Below are positions 43,510 through 51,314 of a stretch of DNA of 64,000 nt, piece after piece. The DNA comes from Dichotomicrobium sp964540795 (GTDB lineage Bacteria > Pseudomonadota > Alphaproteobacteria > Rhizobiales > Rhodomicrobiaceae). The position numbers and the translations under genes are program-made. Position 1 is the stretch's first letter. Each line of letters starts with the position of its first letter. The notes beneath the pieces were generated by a model. That model ran no database searches, was not told where the DNA came from, and saw only the letters and a list, made by a program, of their open reading frames with translations. Location: NCBI GenBank assembly GCA_964540795.1, contig CAZINX010000007.1, forward strand, positions 65,618 to 129,617. Direction: 5' to 3'.

Positions 43510-44732
43510 TCTCGGGCGCTTGCCATCGCGGATGGTTGTGCTGACGCCCCGGCGATCGGCGCGGGCTGAGGCGCGCGTGATGCTGGTTTTGGCCCTCGCC
43601 AAGGCTGCGACTTGTACCAAGCGGTCACGTAAGCGGTCGCGATCAGCACGGCGCAACCCGCGACGTTCACCAGCGCGAAGGTCAACGGCGCGCGCCCGGT
43701 GAAGTCGAGCGCCGCGCCGGCCATCTGGGCCAGCGCCATGCTTGTCAGGAACACCGCCAGCGACTGCTGTCCGACCTTCTGCACCACCGAGACAAACCGG
43801 CCCCACAGACCGCCGCCGAGCAGCCGCCGTCCGTGCTCACCCGCCGCCGTCCAGGCGAGATAGGCCAACGCAAGGAAGTGCAGGTAGCGGAACAGGCCGA
43901 AATCGGTCTTGGCGATCAGCGGGCCGAGCGCCTCGCGCCAGGCCATGAACATCGGCACTTCGGTATAGATGCGGTACCACGCCACCGGAATCGTCAGAAC
44001 CACGATAGCCAGCGCCGCGGCGATCAGTGCGCGGTTGAGCGGCAGCGCGGGGATCCAGCCGCGCATCAAGGCGAAGCCGGTGAAGAACACGAGTTGCCAG
44101 CCGAACGGGTTGAAAAACCACTCGCGCTCGCTCCACGGCTCGGCCGGCAACCACAGCCAGCCCAGGTTGGCGCCGAGCCAGACCGCGCCGATGAATGCGG
44201 CGGCCAAATACGGGCTTCGCCAACCAAGCAGCACGACCACCGGCATCATCGCCAGGATGACGAGATACATCGGCAGGATGTCGAAATAATTCGGCACATA
44301 GGTCAGCGTCAGCAGGCCGACCAGGTTGCTCGCCGTGTTGTCGAAGAACCAGACGAGATTCAGCCGGTCGCGGAAGTGGTTTTCCTCGTCGTACCAGCCC
44401 GTCGCGTCCAGGCCCACAACCATCGCCGCCACGATCAGGAACAGCGCGATGTGGCTCCAGTAAACCTGCCAGACCCGGTGGCTTACCCGCGCCGCGCCCA
44501 TCCACCAGCCGCGCTCGTCGAACACCCGGCCAAAGGCGATCGCCGAAGCCATGCCGGAGCAGAACACGAATATCTCGGTGGCGTCGGAAAAGCCGAAGCG
44601 CGCGGGAATCCAGAGCGTCCAGACATTGAGCGGGATATGGGCAATAAAGATGATGAACATGCCCAGCCCACGGAAAAAGTCCAGCCGCGGGTCGCGCGGG
44701 CGGCGGCCAGTCGCCGCACTCTCGAAATTCAT
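43506..44732 (-). CDS. opgC: OpgC-type membrane acyltransferase (periplasmic glucan succinylation)
   Basis: Integral membrane protein of 408 residues with about ten hydrophobic helices. The N-terminal RRPRDPRLDFFRGLGMFIIFIAHIPLN and FGFSDATEIFVFCSGMASAIAFGRV are the OpgC/acyltransferase-3-like signature, with the conserved Asp/Arg and the His of IAHI. OpgC adds succinyl groups to osmoregulated periplasmic glucans. The ATG at 44732 follows GAGAGGGA. The last 40 residues are a Pro/Ala-rich tail. opgG/opgH are not nearby. Its stop overlaps that of the convergent gene by four bases. Confidence 0.85.
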   Translation of the reverse strand: MNFESAATGRRPRDPRLDFFRGLGMFIIFIAHIPLNVWTLWIPARFGFSDATEIFVFCSGMASAIAFGRVFDERGWWMGAARVSHRVWQVYWSHIALFLIVAAMVVGLDATGWYDEENHFRDRLNLVWFFDNTASNLVGLLTLTYVPNYFDILPMYLVILAMMPVVVLLGWRSPYLAAAFIGAVWLGANLGWLWLPAEPWSEREWFFNPFGWQLVFFTGFALMRGWIPALPLNRALIAAALAIVVLTIPVAWYRIYTEVPMFMAWREALGPLIAKTDFGLFRYLHFLALAYLAWTAAGEHGRRLLGGGLWGRFVSVVQKVGQQSLAVFLTSMALAQMAGAALDFTGRAPLTFALVNVAGCAVLIATAYVTAWYKSQPWRGPKPASRAPQPAPIAGASAQPSAMASARD

Positions 44733-45033
44733 GCTTGCAAATCCCTCTCGGCTCCGGCTCTGGTCGCGCGCATCGGCGCGGCGTGCCAATTTGCTACGCT
44801 GGCACTGTGCCGCAGCTGTGGCCGGCCTGTGGTATTCCAGCGCAGAGTAGGGCGCGCACCCAGCGCCGCCCAAATGACGGCTGCTCACGGCGGCTCAAAA
44901 TTTTGTGTTAGCTGGGGCGAGCCGGAGGGAAGTCGGGCTGATCGGGATGGAGATGGCCGCCGCGGGAACCGCGCAGAACAATCACTCGCGCCAGATGGCG
45001 CGTCATGCCGTTCCACGGTCCCGCTGGCGGTCC
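44733..45033. other. Spacer upstream of opgC (301 bp)
   Basis: No gene, terminator or recognisable operator was seen. A longer in-frame extension of opgC into this region exists but encodes a polar stretch without membrane or signal features and is not adopted. The opgC promoter presumably lies here. Confidence 0.4.
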
Positions 45034-45414
45034 CTACTGATTCTGCTGTGACTGCTGGAGGGCCTCGATGAACTGGCGCGCATAGTGGCGCTTTTCATCT
45101 TCCTCCATGTCGTCAAGCGACTTGTCGATACCCGCGGCCTGCAGGGCCTGCTCAAGGGCCGGGCGCATCTTCTCGTCGCCAAGCAGCGCGTCCACCAGAT
45201 GCTCGGGCACATCCGGCTGCTGCGCCTGCTGCTGTTGCTGATGGATCACCTGGCGCAGAACGTCGCGCTGCGTCTCCTGCGTCATGTCATCGAGCGGGGT
45301 GTCAATCTCGTTCGCTTCGAGAATCTGGCCAAGTTTGTCCCGGATCCCCTGATCGCTCAGCATCTGGTCGAGTTCGGCGTCGCTCGGCAGATTGGCGCTA
45401 TCATCTGAAGTCAA
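45034..45414 (-). CDS. Protein with two 43-residue repeats, unknown function
   Basis: Small acidic, Gln-rich helical protein of 126 residues. The TTG start at 45414 has CAGGAG eight bases upstream, while the longer frame begins with a stretch of non-protein-like composition. It consists of two direct repeats, residues 15-57 and 74-116, aligning without gaps at 18 of 43 identical positions, with the shared core GID/EID-x2-LDDM and R-x3-RQ-x-I. A Gln run joins the repeats. No signal peptide or membrane segment is seen, so it should be cytoplasmic. I do not recognise the family. It lies 24 bases from neither operon partner with clarity: the dehydrogenase upstream on the same strand ends the preceding unit 158 bases away. 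Confidence 0.65.
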   Translation of the reverse strand: MTSDDSANLPSDAELDQMLSDQGIRDKLGQILEANEIDTPLDDMTQETQRDVLRQVIHQQQQQAQQPDVPEHLVDALLGDEKMRPALEQALQAAGIDKSLDDMEEDEKRHYARQFIEALQQSQQNQ

Positions 45415-45572
45415 AAGATGCTCCTGACGTTCGTGTCGGTCTTCAGGCGGCCCGCCATGCAGGCCCGCCAGCGGGGCGGCGTATGTCACACCTGCCTCGG
45501 TTGTCCCGCACACACGCGCGCGAGTCAAACGCAGCGGGCGCGGCTCCACAGCCGGCGCGCGGCGTTGCAGTT

Positions 45573-46538
45573 TCAGGCCACGCGGTCGCGCGGGGCGTTT
45601 CCGGCGAAAAAAGCGTCCAGATTATCCAGCGCGCGGAAGCCCATTGCGTCGCGGGTCTCGCGCGTGGCGCTGCCGATATGCGGGAGCATGAAGATGTTGT
45701 CGAGCGCGGCGAATGCCGGGTTGCCGCCCGGCTCGGTCTTGAACACGTCCAGCCCGGCCGCCGCCAGCTTGCCGGATTTCAGCGCGGCGATGAGCGCATC
45801 CTCGTCCACCAGCTTGCCGCGCGCGGTGTTCACGAGGATCGCGCCGTCTGGCAGCAGCGCGAGGCGCTCGGCATTCATCAGGTTCTCGGTCTCCGGCGTC
45901 GCCGGGCAGTGCAGCGACACGAAATCGCAGTGCGGCAGCAGGTCCTCGACCGTCTCGTGATAGGTCGCGCCGCGCTCCTGTTCTGGCGGCAGCCGGTTCC
46001 GGTTATAGTAGAGAATTTCCATGTCGAAGCCCGCGACCAGCTTGGCGAAGGCCTGCCCGACGCGGCCCATGCCGACGATGCCGAGGCGCTTGTCGGTCAT
46101 CTGCGTGCCGACCATGAAGGATGGGCTCCAGCTATCCCATTCGCCCGCGCGCACCAGCCGGTCGCCCTCGCCCGCGCGACGGGCGGCGGCGAGCATCAGC
46201 AGCAGCGCGATCTCGGCGGTCGCCTTGGACAGCACGTCCGGCGTGTTGGTCACGACGATGCCCCGGCTTTTCAGAGCGTCGAGGTCGCAGTGGTCCACGC
46301 CGACGGAATGGTTGGCGATGATCTTCACGCGCGGGTCGAGCCGGGCGACCGTCTCGGCGTCGAAGATTTCCGAATGGCACGGCAGGATCGCATCGACGCG
46401 CGAACTCATCTCCACGATCTCGTCGCGGGAGAACACGCGGTCCTCGGGGTTGAGGATCACGTCATAGTCGCGCGCGGCGCGGGCCTCGGTGGCGTCCGAG
46501 AGCTTGCGCGTGATCCACAGGACGGGTTTGTCGGTCAT
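45573..46538 (-). CDS. D-2-hydroxyacid dehydrogenase (glyoxylate/hydroxypyruvate reductase type)
   Basis: NAD(P)H-dependent reductase of 2-oxo acids such as glyoxylate or hydroxypyruvate. The 321 residues include HSVGVDHCDLDAL, TPDVLSKATAEIALLLML, the cofactor motif LGIVGMGRVGQAFA, SLHCPATPET, VNTARGKLVDEDAL with the catalytic Arg, and LPHIGSATRETRDAM with the catalytic His. It resembles the GyaR/GRHPR group. Exact specificity is open. The region upstream marks the border of the accessory islet. Confidence 0.9.
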   Translation of the reverse strand: MTDKPVLWITRKLSDATEARAARDYDVILNPEDRVFSRDEIVEMSSRVDAILPCHSEIFDAETVARLDPRVKIIANHSVGVDHCDLDALKSRGIVVTNTPDVLSKATAEIALLLMLAAARRAGEGDRLVRAGEWDSWSPSFMVGTQMTDKRLGIVGMGRVGQAFAKLVAGFDMEILYYNRNRLPPEQERGATYHETVEDLLPHCDFVSLHCPATPETENLMNAERLALLPDGAILVNTARGKLVDEDALIAALKSGKLAAAGLDVFKTEPGGNPAFAALDNIFMLPHIGSATRETRDAMGFRALDNLDAFFAGNAPRDRVA

Positions 46539-46667
46539 TCTGACCTCTTGTCATTGACTCACATTAAGAGCGAGCGAAGCGACTGATAGAATTCTGTGAC
46601 GATGCGTGTTTACCGCCTGAATCACATTCGTTAATGTTGAATTGCGTCGGACACAAAACGATACTCT

Positions 46668-47165
46668 CTAGCCAGATGGCTGATCACTCTCTTCGTCGTC
46701 CCCCGGCACATATCCGACCGATTCACAGGGGATATCCCGTGGCCAGTACCCATGCCCCTCAATGTTGATGAACTCATCTCGCAACCGCCACATTATCGTT
46801 CCGAGATAGCGCGCTTCATCGCTTCCAGCTAGTTGAACCCCGCTCTCCTTCAAAGCTTCCAACAGTTCCGTCCGTGTCATAGGACGACCGTTATCAAGCA
46901 TAAGTCTACGAGCAATGGGTCCGACCTCCCTTGGACGAACCTTTTGGCCAGGACTGAAACGCGGAGTTCGCCTCAGCTGATGCGGCCTAACATTTTCATC
47001 GACGGGATGCCCGAACAGCAAATTGGAAACAGTTGGGGCGTGCTCGTTGTCATCTTCGCCCCTCTTCACCTCCTGATACAGTTTGATCAACTCGTCTACT
47101 CGTTGCAGTTCCCTCAATGCCGCCTCCCGGCGCTTGAGCAGCCGCCGAATGATCTCGTCCGACAT
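46668..47165 (-). CDS. Winged-helix-like protein in accessory islet
   Basis: Cytoplasmic protein of 165 residues from the ATG with GGAG ten bases upstream. Residues 1-40 form a basic/acidic coiled coil (RRLLKRREAALRELQRVDELIKLYQEVK). Residues about 85-145 look like a winged helix of the HARE-HTH kind: ARRLMLDNGRPMTRTELLEALKESG, then YLGTIMWRLRDEFINIEGHGYWPRD. The tail is acidic. Base composition is lower in GC than its neighbours, suggesting transfer. A DNA-binding role is inferred; no family name is certain. Confidence 0.65.
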   Translation of the reverse strand: MSDEIIRRLLKRREAALRELQRVDELIKLYQEVKRGEDDNEHAPTVSNLLFGHPVDENVRPHQLRRTPRFSPGQKVRPREVGPIARRLMLDNGRPMTRTELLEALKESGVQLAGSDEARYLGTIMWRLRDEFINIEGHGYWPRDIPCESVGYVPGDDEESDQPSG

Positions 47166-47400
47166 GTCACGCACTCCACACAAATTACGCACTCTAGGTA
47201 TCACATGTGATTCATGTGGTGAAGGCGAATTCATAGCTTGAATTGTGAGATCGGTCGTTGTACGACTGATATCGTGACTGGGCGGACGATGGGGTGGCAA
47301 ATTAACTTTCTCAGTCAACGAAATCGAGTGCCCGACGCAGCCGCATCCTTTGGCGGGGAAAGCTGCGCCGGGCAAAACCACAACGGAAAGGAGAACCCCG

Positions 47401-47430
47401 ATGTGGCAAATCGCCTTACCAACTAACTAA
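47401..47430 (+). CDS. Possible nonapeptide leader ORF
   Basis: AAAGGAG seven bases upstream is followed by ATG and nine codons (MWQIALPTN) ending in TAA. The frame is too short for normal annotation, but the ribosome site is among the best in the window and two hairpins follow at once, which resembles a leader-peptide arrangement. It could equally be the remnant of a deleted gene. Translation is unproved. Confidence 0.3.
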   Translation: MWQIALPTN

Positions 47431-47432
47431 GG

Positions 47433-47496
47433 GTCAGTGAAGGGAGGCTTAATAGCTCCACTGACTCGCCTTGCGGGAGGGCGTCGCAGACGCCCT
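47433..47496 (+). terminator. Hairpin pair after the short ORF, attenuator- or terminator-like
   Basis: First hairpin: gtcagtg (47433-47439) with cactgac (47459-47465), with an inner ggag/ctcc pairing. Second: agggcgtc (47478-47485) with gacgccct (47489-47496), a 3-base loop and a short TTTCCC tail. The second could terminate transcription weakly just before the HNH gene. Confidence 0.45.
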
Positions 47497-47554
47497 TTCC
47501 CTAGGTCCCATTCAGTGAATCATATTCCCCCAAACTTAGCAACGGAGAGTTGCA

Positions 47555-47785
47555 ATGGCATTCAGCGAAGCTGTTAAGCGCCAAGCGTATGCCCGTGCTC
47601 GCGGGCGGTGTGAATGCACGATGTCAGTATGTGGTCATCGGGGAGGGCGTTGCAACGCGTCACTCCAGCATGGTTGGCATGCCCATCACAAGCATTCGGT
47701 CGCGGCTGGAGGCGGCGACAGTCTCAGCAACTGCGTCGCTATGTGCATTCCATGTCACCGTCGCACACGGACTTATGGGCGCTAG
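47555..47785 (+). CDS. Small HNH-type zinc protein
   Basis: Protein of 76 residues with GGAG before the ATG. It carries a compact HNH/treble-clef fold: cysteines at 19, 21, 26 and 33, the catalytic-type block HAHHKHSVAAGGGDSLSN (His42-47, Asn59) and CIPCHRRT (Cys64, Cys67, His68). Full HNH nucleases of phages and mobile elements are longer, so this may be a minimal member. Its position in a low-GC islet between a winged-helix gene and thrS suggests a mobile origin. Nuclease activity is inferred. Confidence 0.75.
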   Translation: MAFSEAVKRQAYARARGRCECTMSVCGHRGGRCNASLQHGWHAHHKHSVAAGGGDSLSNCVAMCIPCHRRTRTYGR

Positions 47786-47810
47786 TGCCAAGTCCATAAT
47801 GCACTAAACG

Positions 47811-47857
47811 AAAAATGGGATGGCGCGGGGGCGAGTAAAGAAAATGCCCGCGCCATC
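47811..47857 (-). terminator. Terminator of thrS
   Basis: Read on the minus strand, a perfect 11-bp stem (gatggcgcggg with cccgcgccatc, plus-strand arms 47819-47829 and 47847-47857) starts three bases past the thrS stop and is followed by CCATTTTT. The 17-base loop is long but AT-rich. Confidence 0.75.
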
Positions 47858-47859
47858 TC

Positions 47860-49833
47860 TTAAGCAGCCTGCCGCGCACTGGTCTTCTTCGCCTTGCCGT
47901 TCGCGCTCTCCGACTTGCGCATATCCGGCGGCACGGCCTCGGCCTTGACCTCCTTCACCGCGTCCTTGAGCGCCATCACCTCCTGCCCCTTGCTGCCCAG
48001 CCGGCGGATCGACACGGTCTTCTCCTCCGCCTCGCGCTTGCCGACCACGAACAGCAGCGGCACCTTGGCGTTGGAGTGCTCGCGGACCTTGTAGTTGATC
48101 TTCTCGTTGCGCAGGTCGACCTCCGCGCGCAGCCCCGTCTTGGCCAGATCACGCGCAACCTTCTCGGCGTACTTGTCCGCGTCCGAGACGATCGTGCAGA
48201 CCATCACCTGAAGCGGCGACAGCCATAGCGGCAGATGCCCGGCGTGATGCTCGATCAGGATGCCGGTGAAGCGCTCCAGGCTGCCAAACATCGCGCGGTG
48301 AATCATCACCGGGGTGTGCTTCGCGCCGTCCTCGCCGATGTAGAACGCGCCGAGCCGGCCCGGCAGGTTCAGGTCCACCTGCACCGTGCCGCACTGCCAC
48401 TCGCGGCCGATCGCGTCGCGCAGGGTGTATTCCAGCTTCGGCCCGTAGAACGCGCCCTCGCCGGGATTCAGGTCATAGTCCATGCCCGCGACCTCTACGG
48501 CGTGGCGCAGCGCGGCCTCCGCCTTGTCCCAGACCTCGTCGGAGCCGACGCGCTTTTCCGGCCGGTCGGAGAACTTGATGTCCACATTCTCGAAGCCGAA
48601 GTCACGGTAGATCGCCAGCATCTGCTCGTTGAGCGTCACGCACTCCTGCGTGATCTGATCCTCGGTGCAGAAGATGTGCGCGTCGTCCTGGGTGAAGTGG
48701 CGCACCCGCATGATGCCGTGCAGCGCGCCGGACGGCTCATAGCGGTGAACCTTGCCGAACTCGGCGATCTTCATGGGCAGTTCGCGATATGACTTCAGCC
48801 CATTCTTGAAGATCTGCACATGGCCGGGGCAGTTCATCGGCTTGCAGCAATAGACGCGCTCGTCCGGCATCTCGACGGCGTACATGTTTTCGCCGAACTT
48901 CTCCCAGTGGCCGGAGGTCTCCCACAGGGTCCGCTCCATCATGTCGGGCGAGTTGACCTCCAGATAGCCCCATTCCTGCTGCTTGCGGCGCATGTAGCCG
49001 ATAAGCTCCTGGAACAGTGTCCAGCCCTTGGCGTGCCAGAACACCGCGCCGGGGGCCTCCTCCTGGAAGTGGAACAGGTCCATCTCGCGCGCGAGCCGGC
49101 GATGGTCGCGTTTCTCGGCCTCTTCCAGCATCTTCAGGTGGGCATCGAGCTGCTCCTGGTTGGCCCAGGCGGTGCCATAGATGCGCTGGAGCATCGGGTT
49201 GTTGGAATCGCCGCGCCAATACGCGCCCGCGACGCGCATCAGCTTGAACGCCTTTCCGATTTTGGCGGTCGAGGTCATGTGCGGGCCGCGGCACAGATCG
49301 AGCCATTCGCCCTGACGGTAAATGCGGATATCCTCGCCCGGCGGGATCGCGTCGATCAGTTCGACCTTGTAGGTCTCGCCCTTCTCGCGGAAATGGCGCT
49401 TGGCCTCCTCGCGGCCCCAGACCTCCTTGGTGAACGGCTTCCCGCGGTCCACGATCTCGCGCATCTTCGCTTCGATCTTCGGCAGGTCGTCGGGGTGGAA
49501 TGGCTCCTCGCGCGCGAAATCGTAATAAAAGCCGTTCTCGATCACCGGGCCGATGGTCACCTGCGTGTCGGGCCACAGCTCCTGCACGGCCTCGGCCATC
49601 ACATGCGCCGCATCGTGCCGGATGAGCGGCAGCGCGTCCGGGTCGTCGCGGGTGATGAATTCGATTTTCGCATCGCTCTCGATCGGGTCGGCAAGATCGC
49701 GCACCTCGCCGTCGAGCTTCATTGCGACGGCTTTCTTGCTCAGCGATTTGGAGATTTTGGCGGCCAAGTCCGCGCCGGTGAGACCGGATTCGTATTCACG
49801 CTGCGCGCCGTCGGGAAAGGTCAGATGGATCAT
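47860..49833 (-). CDS. thrS: Threonyl-tRNA synthetase
   Basis: Charges tRNA-Thr. The 657 residues comprise an N-terminal TGS domain (IHLTFPDGAQREYESG), the editing domain with RHDAAHVMAEAVQELWP and YDFAREEPFHPDDLPKIE, the class II catalytic core with MNCPGHVQIFK, RYEPSGALHGIMRVRHFTQDDAHIFC and APVMIHRAMFGSLERF-like HTPVMIHRAMFGS, and the anticodon-binding end. The last 25 residues are a Lys/Ala-rich extension (KKTSARQAA). It is followed closely by a terminator. Confidence 0.98.
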   Translation of the reverse strand: MIHLTFPDGAQREYESGLTGADLAAKISKSLSKKAVAMKLDGEVRDLADPIESDAKIEFITRDDPDALPLIRHDAAHVMAEAVQELWPDTQVTIGPVIENGFYYDFAREEPFHPDDLPKIEAKMREIVDRGKPFTKEVWGREEAKRHFREKGETYKVELIDAIPPGEDIRIYRQGEWLDLCRGPHMTSTAKIGKAFKLMRVAGAYWRGDSNNPMLQRIYGTAWANQEQLDAHLKMLEEAEKRDHRRLAREMDLFHFQEEAPGAVFWHAKGWTLFQELIGYMRRKQQEWGYLEVNSPDMMERTLWETSGHWEKFGENMYAVEMPDERVYCCKPMNCPGHVQIFKNGLKSYRELPMKIAEFGKVHRYEPSGALHGIMRVRHFTQDDAHIFCTEDQITQECVTLNEQMLAIYRDFGFENVDIKFSDRPEKRVGSDEVWDKAEAALRHAVEVAGMDYDLNPGEGAFYGPKLEYTLRDAIGREWQCGTVQVDLNLPGRLGAFYIGEDGAKHTPVMIHRAMFGSLERFTGILIEHHAGHLPLWLSPLQVMVCTIVSDADKYAEKVARDLAKTGLRAEVDLRNEKINYKVREHSNAKVPLLFVVGKREAEEKTVSIRRLGSKGQEVMALKDAVKEVKAEAVPPDMRKSESANGKAKKTSARQAA

Positions 49834-49935
49834 GCTTCTCTCCTCTCACTCCCGCCAACAAAGCGGGTAAGACGTTCCATAGGTGTGGTGGCGACTGAGC
49901 CTCGCCCTGTCAACCGGAGACCGGGGATTGCCACG

Positions 49936-49959
49936 AAAAAAGCCCGCCATGCGGCGAGC
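49936..49959 (-). terminator. Terminator of the His/Tyr/Arg-rich protein gene
   Basis: On the minus strand a 7-bp stem (plus-strand arms 49942-49948 and 49953-49959, one G-U pair) is followed by six T residues (plus-strand A run 49936-49941). It lies about 60 bases after the stop of the upstream gene. Confidence 0.75.
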
Positions 49960-50019
49960 CTCGGCAGTTCCGGCCCTGGGGGCGACGTGGCCCGGATGGA
50001 CCACGCCTGATTTCGCCGA

Positions 50020-50355
50020 TCAGTAGCCGTAGTAATGCCGGTGATAGTAGTGCTTGCGATACCGCGGACGGTGATGCCGCCGGTAATACCCGTGCTTCCG
50101 GTAGTAATACCGCTTGCGATAATGCGGCCGCGCGTAACGGAAATGATGCCGCAGCTTGCGCCGCAAGTGACGGCGGAACTTGCGGTGATAACGCCGATGG
50201 TAGACCTTGTTTACCGCTTGCGAGGCGGCCCGGTCGACGGTGCTGCCCGTCTGCGCGAGCGGCGCGGCCGACGGGACGGCCGATGCGGGGGCGGCAAATG
50301 CGGCTGCCGTAAAGGCTCCGGCCAAAGCGAGAGCCGCCAGCAGTCGATAACGCAT
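50020..50355 (-). CDS. Secreted His/Tyr/Arg/Lys-rich basic protein
   Basis: Exported protein of 111 residues. The signal peptide ends at APASA; the next 25 residues are ordinary, and the last 55 consist almost only of Arg, His, Tyr and Lys, with repeated YYRK, RHH and HYRK-like units. Similar low-complexity basic secreted proteins are annotated in Hyphomicrobiales without known role. Such a tail could bind metal, polyanions or cell-wall polymers. It has its own terminator. Antisense frames over it are composition artefacts. Confidence 0.7.
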   Translation of the reverse strand: MRYRLLAALALAGAFTAAAFAAPASAVPSAAPLAQTGSTVDRAASQAVNKVYHRRYHRKFRRHLRRKLRHHFRYARPHYRKRYYYRKHGYYRRHHRPRYRKHYYHRHYYGY

Positions 50356-50423
50356 GATTTTGCTCCTTGACCCGTCGGCGCAATGCGCCAGCAGGTTCGA
50401 TGCCCTTCCTCGGCGACAAAAAG

Positions 50424-50852
50424 TTAACGCGAATTTGCCGAATTGTCAGTGATGTTCCGGGCGCGCGACAATTCTCTGGTGCGATTTGGCGCGTCATCCT
50501 TCTGATTTCCGGTAATTTCTTCGGCTGACGCGACCATTTGCCGCCGCGTCCAGCGCCCATAGCGCCAGGGCGCGAGCGGGTGCCGCTCTTCGCGCAGATC
50601 GGGCACAGGGTCGAAGCCGTCGGTTCCCCACGGGTGACAGCGCGCAAGCCGCGACAGGGTGAGCCAGCCGCCCTTCCACGCGCCGTTCCTGTCGATCGCC
50701 TCCAGCGCGTATTGCGAGCAGGTCGGCAGATGCCGGCAGCGCGGTCCGATCAGCGGCGAGATGACATAACGATAAAAGTGGATCGGCAGTTTCAGCGCCG
50801 CGCGCGCCAGACGCGCCAGCGGCCCGCGCCGCTCAATAGGGCGTGCCGTCAT
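50424..50852 (-). CDS. yidD: YidD membrane protein insertion efficiency factor
   Basis: Small membrane-associated protein assisting YidC-dependent insertion. The family core is PIHFYRYVISPLIGPRCRHLPTCSQYALEAIDRNGAWKGGWLTLSRLARCHPWGTDGFDPVP, in which PRCRHLPTCSQYA and RCHPWG with their cysteines are diagnostic. From the ATG at 50852 it has about 142 residues; an ATG at 50876 is possible. A C-terminal extension of about 50 polar residues goes beyond the usual 70-100. The start lies inside the upstream cupin gene, so coupling is likely. Confidence 0.92.
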   Translation of the reverse strand: MTARPIERRGPLARLARAALKLPIHFYRYVISPLIGPRCRHLPTCSQYALEAIDRNGAWKGGWLTLSRLARCHPWGTDGFDPVPDLREERHPLAPWRYGRWTRRQMVASAEEITGNQKDDAPNRTRELSRARNITDNSANSR

Positions 50853-51294
50853 TGCGGGTGAAGACCCATTTGCCATCGACCTTGTGCGCCTTCATTTGCA
50901 CATCCGGGTAAGTCGCGCGCTCGTCCAGCGCGCGCGTGCCGATCTCCAGATAGATCACCGGGGCATCGGTTTTGTTCGCCAGCCGATGCGCATTCTCTTC
51001 GCCCGCCGGAAAGCCGGCGAACATGCCAGGTCCCAGCGTTTGCTCGCCGTCATCTGTCACCAGCGTCGCCTCGCCGGCGATGATATAGACGAACTCGTCC
51101 TCTTTCTCGTGCCAGTGACGCTGCGAGGACCACGCGCCCGGCTCCAGCGTAACAAGATTTACGCCGAACTGGCTGATGCCGACGAGATCGCCCAGCCTGC
51201 GTTTCAGCCGGCCTTCGAGCTGCGCGCGGTGCGGATGCGGATACACCGATCCCCGCCGCGCATGAACCTGCCGGCTGTCAGCCACTCTGGCCAT
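50833..51294 (-). CDS. Cupin-domain protein
   Basis: Single-domain cupin of 153 residues. The ATG at 51294 is preceded by GGGGAAAGG. Cupin motif 1 is HWHEKEDEFVYIIAGEATLVTDDG with metal-binding His and Glu, and motif 2 is GFPAGEENAHRLAN. The region before the domain is basic (PHPHRAQLEGRLKRRLGD). Such proteins may be sugar-binding or metal enzymes; the substrate is not apparent. It lies 20 bases after the Fe-S scaffold gene and overlaps yidD. Confidence 0.85.
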   Translation of the reverse strand: MARVADSRQVHARRGSVYPHPHRAQLEGRLKRRLGDLVGISQFGVNLVTLEPGAWSSQRHWHEKEDEFVYIIAGEATLVTDDGEQTLGPGMFAGFPAGEENAHRLANKTDAPVIYLEIGTRALDERATYPDVQMKAHKVDGKWVFTRNDGTPY

Positions 51295-51314
51295 TTCGGT
51301 ATGCCTTTCCCCGG

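Larger units (their letters stand above)
47166..47554. other. Low-GC spacer with hairpins in the islet (389 bp)
   Basis: This stretch is visibly poorer in GC than the surrounding genome. It holds a nine-codon frame with a strong ribosome site (47401-47430), a hairpin at 47433-47465 and a GC-rich hairpin at 47478-47496. No longer gene is supported. Confidence 0.55.
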
